From NCBI GenBank assembly GCA_002352285.1, contig DEIC01000041.1, forward strand, positions 3,827-16,705: a DNA stretch of 12,879 nucleotides, written 5' to 3'. The stretch is from Alphaproteobacteria bacterium UBA2784. GTDB taxonomy: Bacteria; Pseudomonadota; Alphaproteobacteria; Micropepsales; Micropepsaceae. The notes under the pieces were generated by a model. It ran no database searches. It saw only the letters and a list, made by a program, of their open reading frames with translations, and was not told where the DNA came from. Below, in pieces: positions 1 through 6,785 of the stretch. A program made the translations under genes and the position numbers. The stretch's first letter is position 1. Each line of letters starts with the position of its first letter.

Positions 1-1794
1 GAAATGATTGCCTCGGGCGATCTCATTCCGCTTGGCGAACTTGAGGAAACCGGCATCCGCCGCGACCGGCCCTGGCGGGCGCAGGGAACCGCCTTTGCCG
101 AGGGGCTTGCCATCGGCAATGCCGTGCTGCACGAGCCGCGCGTCAAGGTCGAACGCTTGATCGCCGAGGATGTGGAGGAGGAGCGCCGCCGCATCGAAAA
201 GGCGGTAGAGGAGCTGCGCGCCTCGGTCGATGCGCTGATTGATGCGCATGATCCCGCGCATCCGGGCGAGTCGCGCGAGGTTCTGGAAAGCTATCGCATG
301 TTTGCGCAGGACGCGGGCTGGGTGAACCGTCTGCGCGAGGCCGTAAATACGGGTCTTACGGCAGAAGCCGCCGTTGAGCGCGTTCAGTCGGAAACGCGCG
401 CGCGCATGATGCGTCAGACGGATCCCTATCTGCGCGAGCGGCTGCATGATCTGGATGATCTCGGCAACCGGCTCTTGCGCCATCTGGCGGGGCTGGCGGA
501 TACGGCAGCGCTTCTGTCCATGCCGGAAAATGCGGTGCTGATTGCGCGTAACATGGGTCCGGCAGAACTTCTCGACTATGACCGGACGCGGCTCAAAGCC
601 GTGTTGCTGGAGGAGGGGTCGCCCACCTCGCATGTCTCGATTGTGGCCCGCGCGCTGGGCATTCCGCTGGTCGGGCGCATTGAGGGGCTGGTCGATCAGG
701 CTGATACCGGCAACTGGGCGATTGTCGATGGCGAGACCGGCGAGGTGCATCTGCGCCCCACCGGCGACATCCAGAATGCCTATCGCGCCAAGCTGGCGCT
801 GCGCGCCCAGCGTCAAGCCGAATTTGCCGCCCTGCGCGACAAGCCTGCGGTCACGCGCGACGGTGCGATGGTTCAGCTTATGATGAACGCCGGGCTTTCG
901 ACCGATCTGCCGATGCTTGATGAAACGGGGGCGGAAGGCATCGGCCTTTTCCGCACCGAGCTTCCCTTCATGGTCAGTCACCGGCTGCCGACGCTTGCCG
1001 AGCAGACGCAGCTTTATGCCGATGTGCTGGCGGCGGCGGGGCCGCGGCCTGTCGTGTTCCGCACGCTTGATCTGGGGGGCGACAAGGTTCTGCCCTATGC
1101 CAAGCCTGACCCTGAAGAGAATCCGGCGCTGGGCTGGCGCGCCATCCGCATGGCGCTCGACCGGCCCGTGCTGCTGCGTTACCAGGTCCGCGCCATGCTG
1201 GCGGGGGCGCGGGGCAGACAACTCCGCATCATGTTTCCGATGGTTGCCCATGTGGCCGAGTTCCGGGCGGCGCGCGCGCTGGTTGAGCGCGAGGTCCGGC
1301 GTCTGGAGCGCCATGGCCATCAGGGCCCGGAATCCTTTGCCATCGGGACGATGCTGGAAGTGCCGTCGCTGGCCTTTGCGCTGCCTGCCCTTCTCAAGGA
1401 AGCCGATTTCCTTTCGGTGGGCACGAACGACCTGATGCAGTTCTTCTTTGCGGCTGACCGGGGCAATCCCCGGATCGGCGGCCGCTATGATGCGCTGGCG
1501 CCGGCGATGCTGCGCCTGATCGCGTCCTGTGTCGCTGCGGCCCGGGAGGCGGGCAAACCCCTTTCGGTTTGCGGAGAAATGGCTGCACGGCCGCTGGAAG
1601 CCATGGCGCTGGTGGGGCTGGGGGTCGAAACCCTGTCCATGTCGCCGCAGGCGGTGGGGCCGGTCAAAATGATGGTCCGGGCGCTCGACCGCTCCAAAGT
1701 GACCGATCTCATTAACGGTCTGATCGACAGCCCGGAGGCAAGCCTGCGGCCCCGCCTCAAGGAATTTGCCGACACGGCAAATATACCGGTCTGA
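1..1794 (+). CDS. ptsP: PtsP, nitrogen-PTS enzyme I (5' partial)
   Basis: Phosphoenolpyruvate-protein phosphotransferase of the nitrogen-related PTS. The family autophosphorylates from PEP in the cytoplasm and passes the phosphate to NPr (PtsO) and then EIIA-Ntr (PtsN). The frame is open to the left edge. Numbering from the first visible Met (position 4), 596 residues remain: the N-terminal PEP-utilising/HPr-binding helical region at about 26-150, the swivelling phosphohistidine domain at about 170-255 with the TSH motif and active His210 (codon 631-633), and the PEP-binding TIM barrel at about 270-565. The barrel shows the arginines of GLFRTE (R317) and FRTLDLGGDK (R353), the GTNDLMQ motif, and the catalytic Cys523 in CGEMA. 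PtsP proteins carry a GAF sensor domain of about 170 residues before this; only its end or linker could be visible, so the true start is outside the window. The family call is sure. PtsP rather than sugar-PTS PtsI is inferred from the linker-like N-terminus and the neighbours. Confidence 0.95.
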   Translation, partial: EMIASGDLIPLGELEETGIRRDRPWRAQGTAFAEGLAIGNAVLHEPRVKVERLIAEDVEEERRRIEKAVEELRASVDALIDAHDPAHPGESREVLESYRMFAQDAGWVNRLREAVNTGLTAEAAVERVQSETRARMMRQTDPYLRERLHDLDDLGNRLLRHLAGLADTAALLSMPENAVLIARNMGPAELLDYDRTRLKAVLLEEGSPTSHVSIVARALGIPLVGRIEGLVDQADTGNWAIVDGETGEVHLRPTGDIQNAYRAKLALRAQRQAEFAALRDKPAVTRDGAMVQLMMNAGLSTDLPMLDETGAEGIGLFRTELPFMVSHRLPTLAEQTQLYADVLAAAGPRPVVFRTLDLGGDKVLPYAKPDPEENPALGWRAIRMALDRPVLLRYQVRAMLAGARGRQLRIMFPMVAHVAEFRAARALVEREVRRLERHGHQGPESFAIGTMLEVPSLAFALPALLKEADFLSVGTNDLMQFFFAADRGNPRIGGRYDALAPAMLRLIASCVAAAREAGKPLSVCGEMAARPLEAMALVGLGVETLSMSPQAVGPVKMMVRALDRSKVTDLINGLIDSPEASLRPRLKEFADTANIPV

Positions 1795-1808
1795 CGCATT
1801 TCCTTTGT

Positions 1809-1838
1809 TTGCCAGAGCCTTCTGGATTAGCTTATACG
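1809..1838 (+). promoter_or_regulatory. candidate promoter for the rodZ-ispG unit
   Basis: In the 163-bp gap between ptsP and the chosen rodZ start, TTGCCA (1809-1814) and TATACG (1833-1838) are separated by 18 bp, a plausible sigma-70-type arrangement. A small inverted repeat (CCAGA/TCTGG, 1812-1825) overlaps the -35 side. No terminator with a U-run is visible after ptsP, so readthrough from ptsP is equally possible. Found by eye, not scored. Confidence 0.3.
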
Positions 1839-1957
1839 CCGTGAGGTCCGGCTGACCCATGACCCTTGCGTGACGCGGCTTCGGGGGCGCGCGGGGATCT
1901 GGTTTTATCCGCCGGCGCCTGTCTTTTGGTTTGTCAGTTGCAGCGGATCGCCACCCG

Positions 1958-2956
1958 ATGACGAAAGTCACGCGTCTTTCCTTCGACAAGGGCACCGGGC
2001 TTGAAAGCCGCAGGCTGCACTTGCGCGAAATCAGCGAAGAATCTGCCACACCGCTCGACAGTGTCGGCGCCGATCTGCGCGCGGCACGTCTGCGCCTTGG
2101 CGAAGAGCTGGACTCGATTGCCAAGAAGCTGCGCATCAGGCGCGATCATGTGGACGCCATTGAGGAGGGCCACACCAACCGCCTTCCCGGCAAGACCTAC
2201 GCCATCGGCTTTGTGCGCTCCTATGCTGAATATCTCGGGCTTGATGCCAATGATTGCGTGCGCCGCTTCAAGGCAGAAATTCAGGGCCGCACCGACATTC
2301 CCGATCTCACCTTCCCGGAAGTGACCCAGGATACGAAGGTAGCCCAGGGCTCGTGGATCATCATCGTCTTCCTCGCCATTGTTGGCGTGATCGGCGCCTA
2401 TTATCTGGCGACGTCGGCGGGCAATCTGAAAGCGCCCACGACACCTGATGTGCCAGAGCGTCTGGCCAATGCAACGCCGCCTGCACCCGCGCCCGTGCCG
2501 GTGGTGCAGCCCAAGCCGACAACTGAAGCGCTGGTGCTTGAGGCAGCACTGGCAGGGGGAAAAATCATCCGTCCCGATGCGCCCGCTGAGGGTGCGTCGA
2601 CAACAGCGGTGCCGCCGCCTGCGATTGCGCTTCCCGAGCCGCAGGAAATGTCCGGCCGCGTCTATGGCCAGAGCAACCGCACCTCGCGCATTACGATTGT
2701 CGCGCGTGAAGATGCCGAGTTGCGGGTCTCTGGCGCCGATGGCCGCGCGCTGATCGCGCGCCGCCTGCGCAAGGGTGACAGCTATCGCGTGCCCAGCGCC
2801 GATGGCGTGGTGTTGAGCGTGGCCGATGGCGGGCAGTTCGATCTGCGCCTTGATGACACCTATATCGGCCTTGCTGGCGCGCCCGGCATCGCTGTCGAGG
2901 GCATGGTCCTGTCGCCCGATACGCTGGCGGCGCGGCTGGGCTCGGGCCAGGAGTAA
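1958..2956 (+). CDS. rodZ: RodZ-like HTH transmembrane protein
   Basis: Bitopic inner-membrane protein of the RodZ type. The family links the MreB cytoskeleton to the cell-wall elongation machinery through its cytoplasmic HTH. Counted from the upstream TTG at 1931, the product has a Cro/CI-like HTH_25 domain at about 46-115 (LRAARLRLGEELDSIA...), one strongly hydrophobic membrane segment at about 141-160, a Pro/Ala-rich periplasmic linker at about 168-235, and a beta-rich DUF4115-type domain at about 252-325. This HTH-TM-linker-DUF4115 order is diagnostic. I chose the ATG at 1958 (332 aa); the in-frame TTG at 1931 would give 341 aa, and neither start has a strong Shine-Dalgarno sequence. The gene lies 8 bp before ispG, so the two are probably cotranscribed. 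Function in cell shape is inferred from family membership; some family members are annotated only as HTH-domain proteins. Confidence 0.82.
   Translation: MTKVTRLSFDKGTGLESRRLHLREISEESATPLDSVGADLRAARLRLGEELDSIAKKLRIRRDHVDAIEEGHTNRLPGKTYAIGFVRSYAEYLGLDANDCVRRFKAEIQGRTDIPDLTFPEVTQDTKVAQGSWIIIVFLAIVGVIGAYYLATSAGNLKAPTTPDVPERLANATPPAPAPVPVVQPKPTTEALVLEAALAGGKIIRPDAPAEGASTTAVPPPAIALPEPQEMSGRVYGQSNRTSRITIVAREDAELRVSGADGRALIARRLRKGDSYRVPSADGVVLSVADGGQFDLRLDDTYIGLAGAPGIAVEGMVLSPDTLAARLGSGQE
2949..2953 (+). promoter_or_regulatory. ribosome binding site of ispG
   Basis: AGGAG ends immediately before the TAA stop codon of rodZ and lies 11 nt upstream of the GTG at 2965. It supports that GTG as the ispG start and suggests translational coupling to rodZ. 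Confidence 0.55.
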
Positions 2957-2964
2957 GACCCAAC

Positions 2965-4092
2965 GTGTCCGAGATCAGGCCCTATCGCCAGATCCACCGC
3001 CGCAAAAGCCGCAAGATCATGGTCGGCAGCGTGGCGGTCGGCGGTGATGCGCCGATTTCCGTGCAGTCCATGACCAACACGCTGACGGCGGATGCCCGCG
3101 CTACCATCGCGCAGGTCAAGGCGCTGGAGGAAGCGGGCGCCGACATCGTGCGCGTCTCGGTGCCGGATGAAGACTCAAGTGCCGCACTCAAAACCATCGT
3201 GCGTGCGGCGCGCGTGCCGATCGTTGCTGACATCCATTTCCACTACAAGCGCGCGATTGAGGCGGCTGAAGCGGGTGCGGCGTGTCTGCGCATCAATCCC
3301 GGCAATATCGGATCACCTCAGCGCGTGCGCGAAGTGGTGCAGGCCGCCAAGGATCATGGCTGCGCCATCCGTATCGGCGTGAATGCGGGATCCCTTGAAG
3401 CCGACATTCTGGAGCGTCACGGCGAACCCTGCCCGGAGGCGATGATCGAATCTGCGCTCAGCCATGCGCGCATTTTGGAAGACAACGATTTTCTCAATTT
3501 CAAGATCAGCGTGAAGGCGTCTGACGTGTTTCTGGCGGTAGCCGCCTATCAGGGCCTCGCCGAGGCGTGCGACTATCCGCTCCATCTCGGCATCACCGAG
3601 GCAGGCGGCATGATCCCCGGCACGGTCAAATCCTCCATCGGCATGGGCATGCTGTTGTGGTCGGGCATTGGCGATACGATCCGCGTGTCGCTGTCGGCTG
3701 ATCCCGTGGAAGAGGTGCGGGTCGGCTTTGACATGCTCAAGGCGCTCAATCTGCGCCATCGCGGCGTCAATGTGATCTCGTGCCCCTCCTGTGCGCGGCA
3801 GGGGTTTGACGTGATCCGCACGGTCGAGGCGCTGGAGATGCGCTTGAAGCACATCACCACGCCGATGACGCTGTCGATCATCGGCTGTGTCGTCAACGGA
3901 CCTGGCGAGGCGACGCAAACCGACATCGGTTTTACCGGCGGCGGCGCGGGCGCGGGCATGATCTATCTATCGGGCAAACAGGCCTACAAGCTCGATAATG
4001 CCCGCCTGATCGACCACGTGGTCGAACTGTGTGAAAAGCGCGCGGCCGAGATTGAAGCGGCGCGCGGACATTCTCCCAAGGCAGCAGAATAG
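2965..4092 (+). CDS. ispG: 4-hydroxy-3-methylbut-2-enyl-diphosphate synthase IspG (GcpE)
   Basis: Penultimate enzyme of the MEP isoprenoid pathway. It reductively converts 2-C-methyl-D-erythritol 2,4-cyclodiphosphate to HMBPP in the cytoplasm, using a [4Fe-4S] cluster and reduced flavodoxin or ferredoxin. The 375-residue product matches the short bacterial form (about 370 aa) without the extra insert of plant enzymes. The N-terminal TIM-barrel half carries VQSMTNTLTADA and ADIHFHYKRA. The C-terminal cluster domain carries CPSCARQG (Cys273, Cys276), then CVVNGPGEA (Cys308, Glu315). These are all four expected cluster ligands with the expected spacing. The start is GTG, supported by the upstream AGGAG and by the homologous N-terminus (SEIRPYRQIHRRKS). 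It sits 8 bp after the rodZ stop. Its product feeds undecaprenyl phosphate and quinone synthesis, which makes coexpression with a cell-wall elongation gene reasonable. Confidence 0.97.
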   Translation: MSEIRPYRQIHRRKSRKIMVGSVAVGGDAPISVQSMTNTLTADARATIAQVKALEEAGADIVRVSVPDEDSSAALKTIVRAARVPIVADIHFHYKRAIEAAEAGAACLRINPGNIGSPQRVREVVQAAKDHGCAIRIGVNAGSLEADILERHGEPCPEAMIESALSHARILEDNDFLNFKISVKASDVFLAVAAYQGLAEACDYPLHLGITEAGGMIPGTVKSSIGMGMLLWSGIGDTIRVSLSADPVEEVRVGFDMLKALNLRHRGVNVISCPSCARQGFDVIRTVEALEMRLKHITTPMTLSIIGCVVNGPGEATQTDIGFTGGGAGAGMIYLSGKQAYKLDNARLIDHVVELCEKRAAEIEAARGHSPKAAE

Positions 4093-4111
4093 CGAGGCAC
4101 AATTGCTGGCG

Positions 4112-4140
4112 CGCCGCAGGCCATCCGGCTTTGTGCGGCG
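4112..4140 (+). promoter_or_regulatory. two-tier hairpin in the ispG-prfA gap
   Basis: CGCCGCA (4112-4118) pairs with TGCGGCG (4134-4140), and GCC (4120-4122) pairs with GGC (4127-4129) inside it around an ATCC loop. It fills much of the 72-bp gap and is followed by a GC-rich stretch, not a U-run. It is therefore not a standard intrinsic terminator; it could be a processing or attenuation element. No convincing promoter for prfA is seen here. Confidence 0.35.
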
Positions 4141-4164
4141 GCGGCGGCAAGGTATTCATGCATC

Positions 4165-5235
4165 ATGATTCCGGCCCACAAACTTGAGCGCATCACGCGG
4201 CGCTTTGACGAGATCGAGGCGCAGCTTTCGGCAGGTGCTGGCGATTTCGTGCGCCTGTCGCGCGAGCGGGCGCAGCTCAAGCCCGTGATTGAGGCGATCA
4301 ACCATTATCTTTCGGCCGAGCGCGAGCGCAATTCGCTGGAGCAGCTGGCGCAATCCGGCGATGCAGAGATGGCGGGCCTTGCGCGCGAGGAGCTTGCCGA
4401 GCTGAAGGCGCGCCTGCCGGAGATCGAGACGGCGCTCAAAATCCGCCTTCTGCCCAAAGACGCTGCTGACGACAGCAATGTCATTCTCGAAGTGCGCGCG
4501 GGCACGGGCGGCGAAGAAGCCTCGCTGTTCGCCGCCGATCTGTTGCGCATGTATCAGCGCTTTGCGCAGCTGAAGGGCTGGCGCACCGAAATCCTCTCGC
4601 TTTCAGAGACGGGGCTGGGCGGCATCAAGGATGCGGCGCTGGAGATTGCAGGCGAGGGCGTCTATGCGCAGCTCAAGTTTGAATCCGGCGTGCATCGCGT
4701 GCAGCGCGTGCCGGTGACAGAGGCATCGGGCCGCATCCATACGTCGGCGGCCACCGTTGCGGTCCTGCCGGAAGCCGAGGACGTGGATGTGACGGTCAAC
4801 GAGAGTGATCTGCGCATTGACGTGTTCCGCGCCAGCGGTGCGGGCGGCCAGCATGTGAACAAGACGGAAAGTGCGGTGCGCATCACGCATCTGCCCACCG
4901 GGCTGGTGGTGGCGTGTCAGGCGGAAAAATCGCAGCACAAGAACCGCGCCCAGGCGATGAAGGTTCTGAAGGCGCGCCTGTTCGACATGGAGCGTCAGCG
5001 TCTGGCCGATGCGCGGGCGGCAGACCGCAAGGGGCAGGTTGGCTCCGGCGACCGGTCGGAACGCATCCGCACCTATAATTTTCCGCAAGGGCGCGTGACC
5101 GATCACCGCATCAATCTGACGCTCTATGATCTTGATCGCGTCATTGCGGGCGACATGCTTTCGCGTTTCACCGATGCGCTGATCGCCCATGACCAGGCCG
5201 AGCGCCTTGCCGCCATGGAAGGCGATGCGGCGTGA
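4165..5235 (+). CDS. prfA: Peptide chain release factor 1
   Basis: Class I release factor that reads UAA and UAG in the ribosomal A site and triggers peptidyl-tRNA hydrolysis. The 356-residue product has the usual layout: an N-terminal helical domain (about 1-100), the stop-codon recognition domain with tripeptide Pro183-Val184-Thr185 (PxT is characteristic of RF1; RF2 has SPF), the catalytic Gly227-Gly228-Gln229 in SGAGGQHVNKTESAVR, and a basic C-terminal region (EKSQHKNRAQAM, GDRSERIRTYNFPQGRVTDHR). The ATG at 4165 begins MIPAHKLERI, a normal RF1 N-terminus. The preceding ATG at 4158 is out of frame. The Shine-Dalgarno sequence is weak (AAGGT at 4149-4153). The stop codon overlaps the prmC start, so the factor and its modifying enzyme are translationally coupled. 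Confidence 0.98.
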   Translation: MIPAHKLERITRRFDEIEAQLSAGAGDFVRLSRERAQLKPVIEAINHYLSAERERNSLEQLAQSGDAEMAGLAREELAELKARLPEIETALKIRLLPKDAADDSNVILEVRAGTGGEEASLFAADLLRMYQRFAQLKGWRTEILSLSETGLGGIKDAALEIAGEGVYAQLKFESGVHRVQRVPVTEASGRIHTSAATVAVLPEAEDVDVTVNESDLRIDVFRASGAGGQHVNKTESAVRITHLPTGLVVACQAEKSQHKNRAQAMKVLKARLFDMERQRLADARAADRKGQVGSGDRSERIRTYNFPQGRVTDHRINLTLYDLDRVIAGDMLSRFTDALIAHDQAERLAAMEGDAA

Positions 5236-6098
5236 GCGCGAAGATGGCGGTCAGCGCGGCTCTGGCGCGCGCGGCAGCGCGGCTGGGTGAAGCGCACATT
5301 GAATCCGCACGCCTTGACGCGCGCGTGCTGCTTGGCCATGTGCTGGGGGTTGATCCGGCGTCGCTGGTGATGGCGGGCGACGACATGCTGGATGTACGCG
5401 CGCTGGCGGCCTTTGGCGCGCTCGTCGAGCGGCGTGCGCGGCATGAGCCAGTTGCCTATCTGACGGGACGCCGTGAATTCTGGAGCCGCAATTTCGCCGT
5501 CACGCCCGATGTGCTGATCCCGCGGCCTGACAGTGAGACGCTGATCGAGGCGGCGCTGACGGTCATTCCCGATTATGCGGCGCGGTTGCGCATTCTTGAT
5601 CTGGGAACGGGTTCAGGCTGCCTTCTGATCTCGCTCCTGCTTGAGTTCGGTGAAGCCGTGGGGCTTGGCATTGATGTAAGCGAGGCAGCGATTGCGGTTG
5701 CCCGCCAGAATGCGGCGGCGCACGGGTTGCGTGCGCGCGCGCAGTTTCGCGTCAGCGACTGGTTTTCGAATGTGGCGGGCAGCTTTGATCTCATCGTCGC
5801 CAACCCGCCCTATCTTGCCAAAGGCGAGATTGCCGGTCTCGACGAAGACGTGCGCGGCTTTGAACCCTATGGCGCGCTGGTGCCGCGCGAGGGTGGTGGC
5901 AGTGATGCGCTGGCCGCCTATCGCGCGATCATTGCGGGGCTTCAGGCCCATCTTTCGCCGGGGGGCCTTGTGATCTTCGAGGCGGGCAAGGATCAGGCGG
6001 GCGAAATTTCGGCGCTTCTGTCGGCTTCGGGCTTTGCCCCGGCAGGCATCTTCCGTGACCTTTCGGGCATTGGCCGGGCGGTTGCGGCAAGGCGGTAA
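5232..6098 (+). CDS. prmC: Release factor glutamine N5-methyltransferase PrmC (HemK)
   Basis: SAM-dependent methyltransferase that N5-methylates the glutamine of the GGQ motif in class I release factors; here its target would be Gln229 of the upstream PrfA. The 288-residue product has the N-terminal helical substrate-binding region (about 1-90, with EPVAYLTGRREFW just after). A Rossmann methyltransferase core follows, with the SAM-binding loop DLGTGSG (residues 123-129) and the catalytic NPPY at Asn191-Tyr194, which binds the target amide. The start is a GTG within a GTGA overlap with the prfA stop; a downstream start would remove conserved N-terminal sequence. The prfA-prmC pairing is widely conserved in bacteria. 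Normal length, no missing motif. Confidence 0.97.
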   Translation: MSAKMAVSAALARAAARLGEAHIESARLDARVLLGHVLGVDPASLVMAGDDMLDVRALAAFGALVERRARHEPVAYLTGRREFWSRNFAVTPDVLIPRPDSETLIEAALTVIPDYAARLRILDLGTGSGCLLISLLLEFGEAVGLGIDVSEAAIAVARQNAAAHGLRARAQFRVSDWFSNVAGSFDLIVANPPYLAKGEIAGLDEDVRGFEPYGALVPREGGGSDALAAYRAIIAGLQAHLSPGGLVIFEAGKDQAGEISALLSASGFAPAGIFRDLSGIGRAVAARR

Positions 6099-6123
6099 AC
6101 GGGTCTTTGACGCCGATTTCCTG

Positions 6124-6152
6124 TTGGAATGGGCCGTGTGAAAGGCTAGTTT
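6124..6152 (+). promoter_or_regulatory. candidate promoter for the DUF4167 gene
   Basis: TTGGAA (6124-6129) and TAGTTT (6147-6152) are separated by exactly 17 bp within the 214-bp gap after prmC. This would leave a leader of about 150 nt before the ATG at 6313. Matches to consensus are partial (4/6 and 3/6). Confidence 0.3.
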
Positions 6153-6164
6153 GGCCTCCTTGCA

Positions 6165-6193
6165 GCCGGGCTTTTGCGCCGGTTGCGCCCGGC
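6165..6193 (+). other. GC-rich hairpin in the DUF4167 leader
   Basis: GCCGGGC (6165-6171) pairs perfectly with GCCCGGC (6187-6193) around a 15-nt loop. It lies just downstream of the candidate promoter and has no following U-run. It could be a prmC 3'-end structure or a leader element. The rest of the gap up to 6312 is GC-rich and holds no supported gene. Confidence 0.35.
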
Positions 6194-6312
6194 GCGCCTT
6201 AAGCGGGGCGGCGCGATCCCCCGGGCCCCAATCCAGCGGCCAGAGACATGTGCCGGACAGGTTTCGGCCAATGGCCACGCCCCTTTCACAAACGTCACGT
6301 CACGGACCGATA

Positions 6313-6777
6313 ATGCGACCCAACAATCAGCATCAAGGCAATTTCAAGCGCGGTCGCGGCCGCGGCCGCAATGGCGGCGGTGGAGGAGGCGGTGGCGGCG
6401 GTGGTGGTGGTGGCGGCAACAAGCCACAGAATCTTCTGCACCGCTCGTTTGAATCGACCGGGCCGGACGTAAAGATCCGCGGCACGGCGCAGCAGATCTA
6501 TGAGCGCTACCAGCAATATGCGCGCGATGCTGCGTCTTCGGGGGACCGCATCGCCGCCGAAAACTTCCTGCAATATGCCGAGCATTATTACCGCATCTAT
6601 GCGGCGGCGCTGGCTGCCATGCCGCAGCAGAGCCGCCCACAGCCGGGTCAAGGCGGGCAAGCGCCGCAGGGCAGCGATCAGCCCGTCGTGGTTGAGACGT
6701 CAGGCGCGGTGCCGCATGGCGGCGGCAACGGCGCCGATGATGCCGGCAGCAGCGAAGGCGACGCGGAGCGGGGTTAA
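6313..6777 (+). CDS. DUF4167 domain protein, Gly/Arg-rich N-terminus
   Basis: Small protein of the DUF4167 family, conserved in alphaproteobacteria and commonly found downstream of prmC; its function is not established to my knowledge. The 154-residue product begins MRPNNQ, has an RGRGRGRN stretch (about 13-20), then fifteen consecutive glycines (21-35). The conserved domain follows (about 36-105), containing GPDVKIRGTAQQIYERYQQYARDAASSGDR and a Tyr-rich AAENFLQYAEHYYRIYAAAL helix. The tail is Gln/Pro/Gly-rich and ends acidic. The frame is open upstream to 6151, but the ATG at 6313 gives the typical N-terminus of the family. The RG/Gly-rich head resembles RNA-binding low-complexity tails, so an RNA or ribosome-associated role is a guess only. 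Its stop is 6 bp from the convergent pheT stop. Confidence 0.85.
   Translation: MRPNNQHQGNFKRGRGRGRNGGGGGGGGGGGGGGGNKPQNLLHRSFESTGPDVKIRGTAQQIYERYQQYARDAASSGDRIAAENFLQYAEHYYRIYAAALAAMPQQSRPQPGQGGQAPQGSDQPVVVETSGAVPHGGGNGADDAGSSEGDAERG
6373..6417 (+). repeat. poly-glycine codon tract (GGN)15
   Basis: Fifteen consecutive glycine codons, mixed GGC, GGT and GGA, inside the DUF4167 gene. The mixture of third bases argues for selection on the protein sequence, although GGT and GGC runs make the tract prone to slippage and length variation. Confidence 0.9.
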
Positions 6778-6785
6778 ACCCGCTC
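6766..6785. terminator. shared hairpin across convergent stop codons
   Basis: GAGCGGG (6766-6772) pairs with CCCGCTC (6779-6785) around a 6-nt loop. The TAA of the DUF4167 gene (6775-6777) lies in the loop, and most of the pheT stop (6784-6786 on the opposite strand) lies in the right arm. The position suits a bidirectional terminator or 3'-end stabiliser for both transcripts, but neither strand has a U-run after the stem. Confidence 0.5.

Noticed and set aside
1812..1825. CCAGA/TCTGG inverted repeat as a ptsP terminator
   Set aside because: The stem is only 5 bp with no U-run after it; it may instead overlap promoter elements.
3313..3918. Minus-strand open frame antisense to ispG (201 codons)
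   Set aside because: His/Arg-rich shadow product in the reverse frame of a well-conserved enzyme gene.
4165..4171. GATTC (GANTC) site near the prfA start as a CcrM-controlled promoter signal
   Set aside because: GANTC occurs repeatedly inside coding regions here, so one site at a start codon is not evidence of methylation control.
6151..6312. Upstream extension of the DUF4167 frame to 6151
   Set aside because: MRPNNQ at 6313 is the family-like N-terminus; the upstream translation looks like random GC-rich sequence and contains the leader hairpin.
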